A stretch of 64,000 nt of DNA from Hermatobates lingyangjiaoensis (Eukaryota; Arthropoda; Insecta; Hemiptera; Hermatobatidae): NCBI GenBank assembly GCA_026182355.1, contig JAPFBL010000035.1, positions 3,353,501 to 3,417,500 of the forward strand, read 5' to 3'. A program made the position numbers and the translations under genes. Numbering within the stretch: position 1 is the stretch's first letter; the number at the start of each line of letters is the position of its first letter. A model generated the notes under the pieces. That model was given only the letters and a program-made list of their open reading frames with translations. It did not search any database and was not told where the DNA came from. This document shows positions 37,300 to 48,644 of the stretch, piece after piece.

Positions 37300-39480
37300 T
37301 CTCTTTTAAAATTTCGCATAAACAATAACTTTGATTTATTTTATTCTCACTTAAACCTGTAAAAATCTCTATGGTTGTAAGGTCCTTAATTAAGATTGTT
37401 TTTAAATTATGTCATATAAATTTTATTTTACTGTTTTTTTTACTTATACTATACATATAAGTAAACTTATCATTCAATATTATGTATTACATTCGTCAAG
37501 AAAAAATTTCCATTATAAATTGCTAATTTTGTAAACCTTAACAAGATGTTAAAGCATAATTTTTATTATATATTTCTGAAGAATATATAATTAGTATTTG
37601 ATTTCTACGGTTTGCTTTAAACATAGCATATCTAATTTTGATTTAATTTGATATATAGCTGAACGTTTTTCCATTCGATTGATGACTTAAGATTGAGATG
37701 AGAGTAACTTATAATTACCTCACTCATTGTTAAATAACTGCATAAGAGTAATGATTACTTCTGTGAAGTCTAAAATTACAAATATCACGGAGACAGTTAC
37801 TTAAAATGTCGTTTAATTTACAAATAATAATAGAGATATAAAGCTCTGTCTGAGCAGCATTCATCTATTTATAATCTCTAATGCTATCGCGAAAACAATG
37901 CAAATGCTATAATCTTTCCCTTCAATGCGACTTATATTCAACTAACTCAATATTAACATAGAAATACTCAAAAATAACTGGAGTCTCTAATGGGAAATAA
38001 GTTTAATTCAACAAGAAATTCTTCCAGTCGTCTCCACAAACATAAGGATGTCTCTGAGAGTATTTTTAAATTTTAATTAGTATTTATTCTTGTTACCACT
38101 GTTTCATTTATTACATTGAAGTTTCAAGCGCTATTAATTTCATAAATGCACCTCTACATGTTTAAAGAAATGTTCTATTTATTAATTGATGTTATGAAAC
38201 GTTTCTTCAATAAATTTCCTCTTTTTAATTTACATAAAAAATGTTTAAAAACAAAGAAGATTATTAAGTTGAAACAAAGTAAAAATGCAATTAAAAACAC
38301 TTACGAAATACATCACTGAATTCATCAGGAACAATTAATTCAAAGTACTTTTACTGTGATGTACTACAACTGAAATGATGGACATTTTGATATGATAAAT
38401 GGACATAATGTATACAAATTTTGTTTAGATAAAAGAAAGTACTACTTACTATAAATAAAATTATACAGTTGATACACAAAAATATTTAAGGGTAAATGGT
38501 AAACTTTTAGGCCAATGCATGTATGCAACAAAAATAATACCAACTAACATATTTAAAATCTACATGAAACATTTTAAATGGACTGACTTTATATTAGTTT
38601 AGTTGACGTTTAGTTTTCCTCTTAATGTATGTTATTTTCAGAAGTTAATGCCTTGTATATATCACATGGTGTCATGAGATGTTAAAAAAGTTGATTATCC
38701 ATAACAGAGGAGCCGTAAGAAATGCCATGTCCTGCCATAAGTGACTTAGGTAAAGTTTATTACATAAAAAACTATAGTTGCATAATGTATGAATACAATA
38801 TGGTAGGAATTTGAAGCAAAATTTGGAGAAAGGAGGAAATTACTTTAATTGAATGAAAATTGAATCCATGACTAATCGGTAGTTACTAATTATCAGTAAT
38901 GGCCTGCCCAACTAACTAAACTAAAACTGAAAGGTAACTAAAAGGTTACAAACTATTCTAATTAGTCCATGGATTCTAATTACCGTGGAAAGTCACCGAG
39001 TCAAAATAAATTAACATAGTTAAAGTAATGAACATGCTTAAAACTATTTCTTTGAGCAAATGATTTTGAATAATTATTAGTTATGAATTAATCATACTCA
39101 TTTCATTTGAATAAACCATTCTTATCAGATAAATCATATTGATATTCAGATGTTCACAAGATATATATTATTTAGATTAAAGACCAAAATATATATATTT
39201 ACAACATAATCCTGTATGATGCTTTCTTTGTCTTGTTTAATATTTTGTTCAAGATTTATTTAGAATTGACTGTATCAAATGTTTTAAAAACTAACTAGCT
39301 AGATTTAAAACTAACGGATGAAAACTTACTGCAATATTTACTTCTGATTTGGTATTATTTTTAAAAATTTGACTTTATTCAATGTATACTGCAATACCGT
39401 GTGGTGTGTAATTACGGAAAATAATTATTCGACTAAAAAGCAAAACAATAATTCATTGTATAGAAAATAGATTGAATGCA
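37300..39480. other. A+T-rich intron sequence
   Basis: No gene or strong repeat is seen; this is one of the least repetitive parts of the window. Confidence 0.4.
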
Positions 39481-39484
39481 ATTT

Positions 39485-39665
39485 AATATTTCCCTGATTG
39501 CATGCTCCGTTTCATTAGTTAATTACTTCTATTGGGACATTTAATGGATGTCTGTTCAATTACTAGGAATCGAAATTCCATTACATTAATTGGAGAGATT
39601 ATTGCTTAACTTAGTGGAGGAGACAATCATTTAAATGAAATCAACAGGGTCACTGATGTAAGTTT
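39485..39665. promoter_or_regulatory. Candidate enhancer with clustered homeodomain-type sites
   Basis: Unique sequence carries GTTAATTAC, TTTAATGG, CAATTAC, CATTACATTAATTGG and CATTTAAATG within about 130 bp, several TAAT cores more than an average stretch of this intron. No repeat or coding frame is seen. Regulatory role is inference. Confidence 0.25.
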
Positions 39666-40256
39666 TGAATGAGAGCTTGAATAGAAGTTTGAGAAGCGGG
39701 AGTCAAGTGAAATGCAGTAGCGATATATCGGGTGGATGTTGAAGGCAGAGCAGGAGGTGGTTTGAGGAAAACGATGACTGGCTTCTTCTCAGTTCAGTCA
39801 CGCAGGCGTGACTTGCAAGTCGAGCCAACAATAAAACTAACCTCCTCAGGCTTGTCTTCAACATTCACCATTAACTCTCCACGAGTCTCTTCAACAGCCA
39901 AACAATATTTGTCTAGGGTGGGCATATTGATAATTAATTACTACTTCCACCGAAATAACGTCAAACAGCAAGTAAAATTACAAAAACTAGCACTGTTCTA
40001 AAACATCCCTTCCTGAAAAAATATAACAATTTTTGTAAATCTTAATTAAACATATGTATGCTAAAAATAGTTATTCAATTTTATCAGAGGAATAATTTGT
40101 TTAAAGTATTTTAATTGACAACATGCTATGGTAAAAGTTTTACCAACTTTTGTATAAAAAAATACGATTTTTTAATTTTTATCGACATTACAAAATATTT
40201 ATATTATATCACGTCTTTATATATATACATACATATATACATATACATATATGTCA

Positions 40257-40298
<42 letters not shown>

Positions 40299-40302
40299 AT
40301 AT

Positions 40303-40445
40303 TGGCAGCAGATTCTCTGGTAAACATATCTGGGACAACTCCTTCATGAAATCACTCCCTACCAAAGAAAACTATTTAGAAAACTAGAAAACACCAGCTA
40401 AAAGGTCGTGAATGCGGAAGCTGCCGTCTACTTTAATAATATATA
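40303..40445 (+). pseudogene. PLE-like N-terminal coding stub, frameshifted
   Basis: Two frames carry the match: SFMKSLPTKENYLEN, then after a stop and frame change VVNAEAAVYFNN with IYIY. The second part matches the NAExAIxFNKI motif of the other stubs. It runs straight into a short TA tract at 40438-40450. Confidence 0.45.
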
Positions 40446-41059
40446 TATATAAATATAAATAAAGATATTAGTTAAACATATTATTTATGAAATGACAGTT
40501 TATTTGAATAAAACAACTTTGAAGCAAATTAGTAAACTAATAAGAAAAATATCACTTTGTTATAAAATAACGATTAAATTAAAATCAAATCAAAGAGTAT
40601 AAACAAAAGGAAGGTAAAATAGTACGAATAGAATAAGTCAAAAATCAATGATACTTGATTGGAGAACGAAGTTTTTTAAGTACTGGTGATGGATTTTTCT
40701 ATGAAAGAGTATATAGAGTGAAGTAAGTTTCTTCAGTTCAATGCTTCAAAAGTGATTTTAAAAAAGTTTAATAACTATATTTAATTATAAAGTTTATACT
40801 TTACAAAAAAAGTTATATTTTTTTAAAGCTTTGGAAGAGTAAAATATAAGTCTGATTAAATGAAAACCGACTTCTTATAAGAAAAGTGAAAAGTATATTT
40901 TGTTAACTTATTTATTATTAAAGAAAATAATACAATGTTTTTATAATAAAGGAAATAGTTTCCAGGCATGACGTAAAATTTAGCCACAAGGAAAAAGTAA
41001 AAAACACACAAAATATGCTCTGAGGCCTTTCAAATTTATGTTGTTCTATGAAAGAAAAC

Positions 41060-41545
41060 ATAGGGACATTAGATACAGGCACCCTTAAGCAGACTGATCA
41101 GTTCTCTTTGAAGATGTGCTTGGGCTGAAACCATCCACTCCAGTCTGTGAGGTAAGGCGGTCGGTTTTTGCCAGTTGGTAACGTGAATTTTAGTCCGCAT
41201 ATCTAGCTCAAATATGGAGCTAACTCTAGAACATATCGTGATAATTTTTTTTACTATTTGATACACTCGGGTTAGGCATTATTCAGGACTCCCAATGGAA
41301 AATGTTCACTATTGTATGGGATCATAAAAGATAAAAGTTCGGCCTATCCGTGTTCTCTTGTGAGACTGCCACTGTGACCTTACCTAGCATTGTATTAGTA
41401 CATGATACCGCCTTACCTTACAGAGTGGAAGGTATTTGATCACGGTTTCAGCTCATGTACATCTTCAAAGAGAACTGATCAGTCTGCTTAAGTGTATCTA
41501 TAGCATCAAAATAAACGGTGCCTGTATCTAACGTGCCTATGTTTT
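41060..41545. repeat. Inverted repeat with ~100-bp arms
   Basis: The arms at 41060-41160 and 41405-41545 share, in opposite sense, AAGCAGACTGATCAGTTCTC, TTTGAAGATGT and GGTAAGGCGG. The spacer is about 245 bp. TTTGAAGATG...GCTGAAACC again follows the GAAGA/GAAAC layout. Confidence 0.65.
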
Positions 41546-41859
41546 ATTTTATATTATTAATATATTTTCCAATCTTCATAATCATAATTTTTGTCTATTA
41601 TTATTGTCAAGTCCGTTCAGTCTTTATTTGATTTTTATAAAACTTTATGTCGCAAATTCTGATTACTTCTGCTTGATGATCCAAAACGACCGAACAACTC
41701 CCACTCCAGTCTAAGAGATCTGACTGTGTCATCTAACTGAAATTTCAACTAACCTCTGACACTAACTATAAGCACGCAAATTATTATTACCACTCCTTTC
41801 GATATGACATTCATTTAAATAAATTTCACTTTTCCAAAATTAACCATCTAAGTTTACCC

Positions 41860-42180
41860 ACACTTATAAGATTTTCATGCTGTTTTTGGGTGGAAGTTGT
41901 GGCTTATCTATTATTTGACAACTATTTTAGTAATGGACGAGACAATGACCGGTTCATTCTTCATTGGATGTCTTACATTTTTCCTAACTCATGTGTAATT
42001 ACAGTAGCGATCTTTAATGGATACCTGACATACAGGCTCGGTACAGATGGTTTAACATCCTCTCCGAGAGACGACGTGCTCAGATTTATTCACCTCCAAC
42101 GTAAATAAATCGAGGTGGGTATCAAAACCCGGACCTACCAGTTCAGAGGCGAGTACGTTAAAAATTGAGCTAACCTGGTT
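41860..42180 (-). mobile_element. tRNA-derived SINE, subfamily B
   Basis: The head, read on the minus strand from 42180, resembles TTAGCTCA with CGTACTCGCCTCTGAACTGG and a B box around GGTTTTGATACCC. The body has GACGACGTGCTCAGATT. The tail shares ACTTATAAGATTTTC and GTTGTGGCTTATC with 20941-21233. Confidence 0.75.
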
Positions 42181-42610
42181 TCTTTTAAGTTTAAAGTAAA
42201 ACTATACTTCTGAATTTGACGCTAGCAAAAAAAAAAAAATATTTACTTCAAACTTACTTATTACTGAATATTAGGCAAAAAACCCGTGGAACTATAAGGA
42301 ACTTTTAATATTAAACACGGAATTCTTTGAAAGGTCAAAGTAGAAGACAGGCCTTTGTCAATTAAGGAGACTTCATTTTGTTCAGTCATATTAATTTGTG
42401 CAATTAGTGCACTTTTTGATTGTGTCTTTAAAAATATTAAATGTTAATTTCAGATAAATTTTCCCAAATTTATTTAAATAACTCACAGGCTGTTCAAAAA
42501 CAAATTAGCTACGTTATAAGTTCGGCTGTTGCATAAGAGCTGATGTAAAGTTTAAAAGGCTCTGATACTATTTGCTCCTTAGTGACATTTACTTTGACTA
42601 CAGATATATA

Positions 42611-42980
42611 CAGTAGAACCTCGTAGTACGAGTGATCCTCTACGAGCAATTCGCTTTAAGAGCACCCATTCGTAAGAATTATCCTCTCATACGACCAGTA
42701 AAAATTCGTAGTAAGAGTGATTGTCTTCCTCACACCTAGATCGTCTCTGTTTTAAGTTTACTTGATTACTAAAACATGATTATTTCTTGCATACATTTAT
42801 TGTTCAAGTAATATTATTCATCTTACAAGTACTTGTATTGTTTATTTTTTCAAACTGCACCTTTTCTGTTTAAATTGTTTTCATGTTATTTTCAATGCGA
42901 AAAATTGCTTCGCAATGCGAGTAAATCGCAATACGAGCTCGTTTTGTGAACGGATTAAACTCGTACTGCGAGATCTACTG
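42611..42980. mobile_element. pogo/Tigger-like MITE, 370 bp
   Basis: Left end CAGTAGAACCTCGTAGTACG and right end, read inward, CAGTAGATCTCGCAGTACG form terminal inverted repeats. Both are flanked by TA (42609-42610, 42981-42982). The inner right region (AATTGCTTCGCAATGCGAG) is typical of Tigger-type non-autonomous elements. No transposase frame remains. Confidence 0.8.
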
Positions 42981-42984
42981 TATT

Positions 42985-44030
42985 CTCAATTCCTAATTTA
43001 CTTGAATAACACATTATTTTCTCAATACCTAACGTTTTGTAGCAAACTAAAAGAGTCATACTTGCTTTGTCACTTAACTGTTCTCCCTCCTTCACTCGGA
43101 TTCAAACAAAAGTGTGTCATATGTATTCACATCTAGTTTGGAAATAGTTGTCTTGTAATCCATGCAAGCACCACATCTCTCTTCTTTTTTCTTTCCTCAA
43201 AAGAAATCATTCTTTCATACCGTAACTTAGTCATACATTTATAACTTCCAGTAACAATTTAAATAGCAAAATACTATATGAAATTATAAAAAACTATATG
43301 CTATGCTAAATTTTTTTTTACTCGTTCCATTTTTTTACTCAATTTCAAAAACACATATATTTTTAAAACATAAATCAGCCAGGGCAGCATAAACAATTGG
43401 ACTTTCAATATTAAACTAACATTTTGTATTAATAAAGAAAAAATAAAAATGTCATAATTCAAATCATTCATTTTAAGTCAGACACCAAATTATAAAATCG
43501 GAAGCAGATTTGAACTGCTACCACGATTGAAATTTAGAAAGTAATTTAAAAAAAATTAAGTTAAAATCAATATATGACTATTTTTCAAGGGTAATTAGAG
43601 TTGAGCATTTATAGCAGTATACTATATTTAAATATAGTTATTTATTAATATAGTTAAATATTTACTATAATAAATATTATATTTATTATATGAGTATTTA
43701 TAGCTTTTTTATACAATTTAGTGTTAAAGATACTTATCTAATATTTACAAGAAAATCTCTGTAAATATTTAATATATAGCTCATTTTGATTATTTTATAC
43801 ATATCTTTGTCTCTATGCATAGTATCTACTCAAAATGACCAACTTCTTTGCAAATATCTGATTCCAATCAAGTTGAAAGGCTCGTTGAGAACCCGTTCAA
43901 ACAACGTCCAATGCTTGATCTGACAGACGGAGTGAGAAGATAACTTGTTCTGTTTTAACTCATCTTTATTTTTCTCAAATTGTTGCTATAAAAAGAGGTA
44001 ATTACTCAAAAAAAAAAACTCTTTCCTCTA
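42985..44030. other. A+T-rich intron sequence
   Basis: No gene is seen. 43610-43760 is almost pure A+T. Confidence 0.4.
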
Positions 44031-44035
44031 CTATA

Positions 44036-44284
44036 GTGTTTTCTGGCTTGCTTTATAGCAGTTTACTGTTTGTAAGCATACTCAACTCCTTTGTCATCTT
44101 ATCTCTTAACCATTCCTGCTCAATCTATTCCATTCACTGTGTCACTTATTCTAATGCTGATGTTGATAGAGCATTCAGACAAGTAAAGATCATTAAAAAC
44201 AAACTTCGAAACAAGATTAATGTATCAACGAGAAATTGCGTAACAGGAAATGCTGCTATGATTTTGATTTTCCTTTTGACGTAA
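44036..44284 (+). pseudogene. hAT transposase C-terminal remnant
   Basis: The frame contains TYSNADVDRAFRQVKIIKNK followed by LRNKINVST, matching the hAT dimerisation signature SNADVERVFSxxxxxKxKLRNRM. Only the last part of the transposase is preserved; upstream codons are not recognisable. The 3' terminal inverted repeat of the element follows at 44362-44375. Confidence 0.7.
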
Positions 44285-44361
44285 AATAAGAAAAATTGGG
44301 AAACAAAAAATCTATGTATACCTGAAAGAGTGAAGTATTTTAGCCCAAACTGGCACCTGGT

Positions 44362-44375
44362 AGTTGGGAACACTG
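44362..44375 (+). repeat. hAT 3' terminal inverted repeat
   Basis: AGTTGGGAACACTG is the complement of CAGTGTTCCCAACT, the usual hAT end. The following 8 bases, CATATAAT, would be the target duplication. The 5' end was not found. Confidence 0.6.
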
Positions 44376-44466
44376 CATATAATAACCAAAAATATTTCAA
44401 ATCCTAGCAAGCTGACCGTTAGAAAATTCAAATATTATAATTAAAGCATAAGGCCCAATATCCTCA

Positions 44467-44541
44467 GTTTGTTATAAGTTTGTTTGTTTGTTATAAGTTT
44501 GTTTGTTTGTTATAAGTTTGTTTGTTTGTTATAAGTTTGTT
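44467..44541. repeat. 19-bp tandem repeat, four copies
   Basis: TTATAAG starts at 44472, 44491, 44510 and 44529, each followed by TTTGTTTGTTTG. Confidence 0.95.
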
Positions 44542-44769
44542 CCAATGTTTTAAGATGATCCGTTACATTTTTTTCATGTTATATTCAGAACTGATTTTTT
44601 TTTACAATTTACTTGAGCATGCCTTATGAAATATTTTGTTATTGTTGTAAAAAGGTCTTTTGTATTTCGACATCACGTTGTAAGTGTAATGAAATTATTT
44701 CATAACTAGTTTTTCATTTAACTAAAGCGAAATATATTTGTTTGAACATTCACATGGTCATAAGTATGT

Positions 44770-44868
44770 TTTTTTTTGAAATATCCGGAGGGAGTGGGAG
44801 AGTGGGGGTCCACAGATGGCAAAATATCCTTGGGAGGGTTCACAGGTTCAGAAGGTTCAGAAGCCCTG
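44770..44868 (+). mobile_element. Possible second hAT-type 3' end
   Basis: GGGGGTCCACAGATGGC leads to AGGTTCAGAAGCCCTG. The end, read inward as CAGGGCTTCTGAACCT, resembles hAT terminal repeats. No partner end was identified. Confidence 0.35.
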
Positions 44869-45008
44869 TTATGGTTATGAAAAAAATTAATTGTTCAAAT
44901 TGAAATATTCTACTTCAAAATAAACATAAATATAAATATTCAATATAAATAAAACTATTCCACCAATAGAATCTATTTAGAGTTGATAAAAATATTTCTG
45001 TCACTTAC

Positions 45009-45088
45009 CGTGCAAAGAATGACAACAGGATCTCTCTCTTTGACGACATGGTATTTCGGCTTTATTTCTACGTAGGCGCATTGTACAA
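45009..45088 (-). CDS. Fas3: Fasciclin-3-like gene, exon for start of Ig domain 1
   Basis: This 80-nt exon lies between acceptor tttctgtttcag and donor gtaagt. It enters in phase 2 of a codon (two bases complete it) and leaves in phase 0. It encodes VQCAYVEIKPKYHVVKERDP and then VVILCT. The V-x-I-x-P start, a charged turn and the strand-B cysteine match the beginning of Ig1 in Drosophila Fasciclin-3. VQCA just before YVEI looks like the end of a signal peptide. The remaining leader must be in an exon further upstream on the minus strand, not found here. A 245-codon frame runs without a stop through this exon and the adjoining minisatellite; that extension is an artefact of the repeat. Confidence 0.8.
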
Positions 45089-45139
45089 CTGAAACAGAAA
45101 AGTACAAATGATTGATAAAAAGGCAACACTTAATGATAC

Positions 45140-45695
45140 CTGAAGCAGATAAGTGTTTTAGTGTGTGAAGTGTGAAGGATAAGAGGCTGAAGAGATAAGT
45201 GTATGAAGTGTGAAGAGATAACTCTTTGAAGTGATAATGTTTTCGTGATGTAAGTGCTGAAGGGATAAGTGTACTGAAGGCTGAAGAGATAAGTGTTTTA
45301 GTGTAGAAAGGGAAGGATAAGTGTCTGAAGGCGCGTGGAGGGATAAGTGTTTTAGTGTGTGAAGTGTGAAGGGATAAGTAGCTGAGAGATAAGTGTATGA
45401 AGTGTGAAGAGATAAGTGTTTGAAGTGATAAAGTTTTGTGAGTGAAGTGTGAAGGGATAAGAGGCTGAAGAGATAAGTGTTTTAGTGTGTGAAGTGTGAA
45501 GGGATAAGTGTCTGAAGGCGTGTGGTGGGATAAGTGTTTTAGTGTGTGAAGTGTGAAGGGATAAGAGGCTGAAGAGATAAGTGTATGAAGTGTGAAGAGA
45601 GAACTCTTTGAAGTGATAAGTGTTTTAGTGTGTGAAGTGTGAAGGGATAAGAGGCTGAAGAGATAAGTGTGTGAAGTGTGAAGGGGTAAGTGTTT
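45140..45695. repeat. Minisatellite next to the first Ig exon
   Basis: About 555 bp is made of shuffled units such as GAAGTGTGAAGGGATAAG, AGGCTGAAGAGATAAG and TGTTTTAGTGTGTGAAG. On the coding (minus) strand it is pyrimidine-rich and repeatedly contains CTCTTCAGCC, similar to a 3' splice site. It ends about 50 bp from the real acceptor. Confidence 0.9.
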
Positions 45696-46496
45696 TAAAC
45701 AGCTTAACAATGGTCGAGGGGACTATAGTGATGACCTAGTTTGGTTTAATCACCAAGCAATAGATAAATGTTCACCATAACTACTACAAAAGCAAAACGT
45801 GTATTTATAGTGTGTCTATATAAAAGAAATACTACACATCAAATGTGTTTTCTAGTTTTTACTAGAAGTGATGCATAATCATACCAGAAATTCAAATGAA
45901 AAAAAAGTACATTATGTTGAACAGATAAAACTTTTTAAAACTTAAACGATAATCATTTTATACATGTTTATATGAAAAAATTGCACTAAGAATGACATTT
46001 AATTTTGACTTCGATAAAAGTAAATACGTTTCACACGTCTACGACGAGTGGGATATAAAACAGTAATAACAGGTGTTAGAGAAAACATTTCAAGGAATAT
46101 ACCGCTATTAGGATAAACAAGTGCAAGGTTTTCAGTATTTGCAAAGTCATATATTTCTTGAATTGTTGTCTTTATTCGAACAATATAAAACAATTCATGA
46201 AAATTCAAATTATATTTTACAGCTGTTTACTAAATCATTTCCATCCTCCCTTATTATTCTCTTCTGTCTTATTTTCGATATTTCGGGTGTTTAAAGTACC
46301 ATTCATTTTGTGTAACGTTTTTAAAATTAGTACAGCCAAACAATTTTTTGTTTCGTCAGTTTTTCATAAAAACATTAAATGTTTACACTTTCAACAAATT
46401 TGTTCAAATAGGTTAAAATACTCACGAGCTATTTAAGCAGTTGTGATATTTACTCCTGATTAGAGAGGAAAAATACATTAAATCTTTAATGTATTA

Positions 46497-46690
46497 AACC
46501 ACAAGGATTTAACTAGACAAAGCGTTTCGAACACTTAGTGTTCATCACCAGGTACACTGCCTCAGTATGCGGACTGAGTAATTTGTTGAGTATTACTCAA
46601 CACTGCCGTACTGAGATAGATTTACCTGATGATGAACACTAAGTGTTCGAAACACGTTGTATAATTAAATCCTTGTGATGAAAACTTCAA
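46497..46690. repeat. Inverted repeat carrying two hammerhead-like hairpins
   Basis: The arms 46497-46556 and 46624-46682 are opposed copies. Both include GAACACTAAGTGTTCGAAAC (left arm on the minus strand). The right-arm copy keeps CTGATGA intact; the left-arm copy has CTGGTGA but a GTC after the GAAAC loop. Confidence 0.75.
46619..46671 (+). ncRNA. Best hammerhead-like motif in the window
   Basis: Core CTGATGA at 46626-46632; one extra T; stem II GAACAC (46634-46639) with GTGTTC (46643-46648) and a TAA loop; GAAAC from 46649; stem III ACA/TGU closing CGT; possible cleavage base A at 46661. Stem I can form from GATTTA (46619-46624) with TAAATC (46666-46671) across an internal loop. All conserved core bases are present. 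The extra base between A9 and stem II is not standard. Activity is unproven. Confidence 0.45.
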
Positions 46691-46699
46691 GTATTTTCC

Positions 46700-48640
46700 T
46701 CACTAATCGAGATTAAAATACGTTATACTAATCAAAATATCTATTCCTCTTTGGCAATGTTTTGAATATTCTTGTTGATTTGAAACAGATATATTTAAAG
46801 GATCTATACTATAATAATTGTTTTATTTTTTCATATAAGTGAAGTGTAATGAAATTTCTGCAATAAAACTTTTATGGAAAAATTAGTAATGGCGTGAGTC
46901 ATAAGATAATAGCGTGAGAAGTTTGAGAGATTCTATAGAAATTCAAAATGATCATAGAGGAAGAAGATATTTCTACAGAATACTAAAGGAAACGAGAAAT
47001 AAGGATGTGAAAATAAAATATAAAGTAGGAATGTCGAAGAGTTGTAATAGGAGTACTTGATATCAGGTCAACAGCTTGGGGTTAAGTAACTGCTGAAAAT
47101 GGTGGTCCTGGAAGGAAGCAGACTGCAGAGTACCACTACGAGGCGCTGTGAGAAATGCGATCCAAGGAAACAGACCCTAATTGGGAGTTTCTCAGCCATA
47201 AATCGGTACCGATCCAACATTTGCAGCACGTAGCAACTTCCTCACCAAACCTGCCTTTTCCAAATATCTCCGACAGAAACTTACTACTTTTTAGTTAGGA
47301 CAATTCCATCCAACTGTTACTCCATACAAATCTTTCAAACATTTTTCATTCCAAAAAAAAAAAGTCAAAATTAAGTTATTTCTATAACTCTGAACTGTGG
47401 AGAAAAACATTTTTACTGAATAATAACAATCTATTGAACTTCTTTGGAAGATCCTGGACTACGTGACCTACCCATTTAGATAAAAAAGAGTTCAACCTTT
47501 CCTCTTTTTTTTAAATTTATCTTGGGTTCAAATATTAATTTATTTACATGAAAATACATCATTTAAACAAAAACAGGATTTCTAAAGGTACAAGAATAAA
47601 GGACCGTTTATTGGAAAGACGATGACTTATACTACTCTACGGAAATAATTTATAGCCATATGAAAATAAAAAGTCATTGCACAACTTCTAATGAGATTAA
47701 GCAGACTCTTGCTCGTTGAAGAAATAAAGAAAAATATCAGGTATGATGCTGAACAAGTTTATAGTTAATCTTAATTAACTCACGACTAAGGATTAACCCG
47801 GAGACAAAAAGTGAAACGGTTTAGTTCAAAGCAGGCTGCAGGCGGAACAGAAAAACAGCATCCTTTAATTAATTTGCATTTTTATGTTAAATAACATATT
47901 TATTTTTAGAATTTAAAACTAATAAAATAAAACAATTATAATAATCTAATAAACTGATTCCTTTTTTTTTTAAAAAAAAAATAATTTTCATAATTAGTAT
48001 TACATATATTTTAAAATGAAGAGCTTGTAAACAAAGTTCTCGTCCATAATGACACTAAGTAAAATATATCAGTGTATTTTTTGAGGTAGAAGGGAGGAGT
48101 AGGCTATTAATAAAAAGAAATAACACGCAGAGGAAAAAGCTTCAAAGGATCAGGTGAACAAATTAGCTTTATTTCTTTATAACTTTATTTTAGGCGCAAA
48201 CTTTATAAATTTTAAGTACATAATTAGTGTAAATAATACTTGTCAACCATATAATTAATAAAGGTGAGTAAATTATACATACTATTGATGTCTTAAGATT
48301 TTATAATATTTCGTAAAGTTATAGATATTTCATACGTCATAATTATCATCTGATTGTCATGGTTTATACCTAAAAGAAAGACATTCTATTCATCAGCCTA
48401 TTTAAATAATTTTTTATTCTACCCATAATGCCCTATAAGCCTATTTGAATAGGATGGTGTGATCGTTGAAAGTTAAAAAGTTCTTCTTCGAATGCTTAGG
48501 TATATATTTTGTATTTTTTGAGGTTAGAAGTGATGATGTGATTAATGAAATAACCGAAGGAAAAAGCTTTAAGGTCGGTAAAAATTAGCTTTATTTTTTA
48601 TAATTTATTTTGGTCAAATTCGTTTGATGGGTTTGTCATG
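46700..48640. other. A+T-rich upstream intron or flank
   Basis: No gene is seen. 47040-47230 is less A+T-rich and unique. Confidence 0.4.
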
Positions 48641-48644
48641 GTTC

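Larger units (their letters stand above)
4117..45008 (-). other. Very long intron within Ig domain 1 of the Fasciclin-3-like gene
   Basis: The intron is about 40.9 kb. Its donor gtaagt follows ACG at 45009 and its acceptor tttgtttag precedes GCA at 4116, both in phase 0. Joining the two gives ILCT followed by ANGALDYC, which aligns with LLCRYGRSINYC of fly Fasciclin-3. The intron therefore splits the domain between strands B and C. It holds most of the repeats, MITEs, SINEs, exon-like ORFs and candidate regulatory blocks listed here. Confidence 0.75.

Noticed and set aside
44973..45710. 245-codon minus-strand ORF, the longest in the window
   Set aside because: Most of it translates the minisatellite; only the 80-nt segment at 45009-45088 has splice sites and homology.
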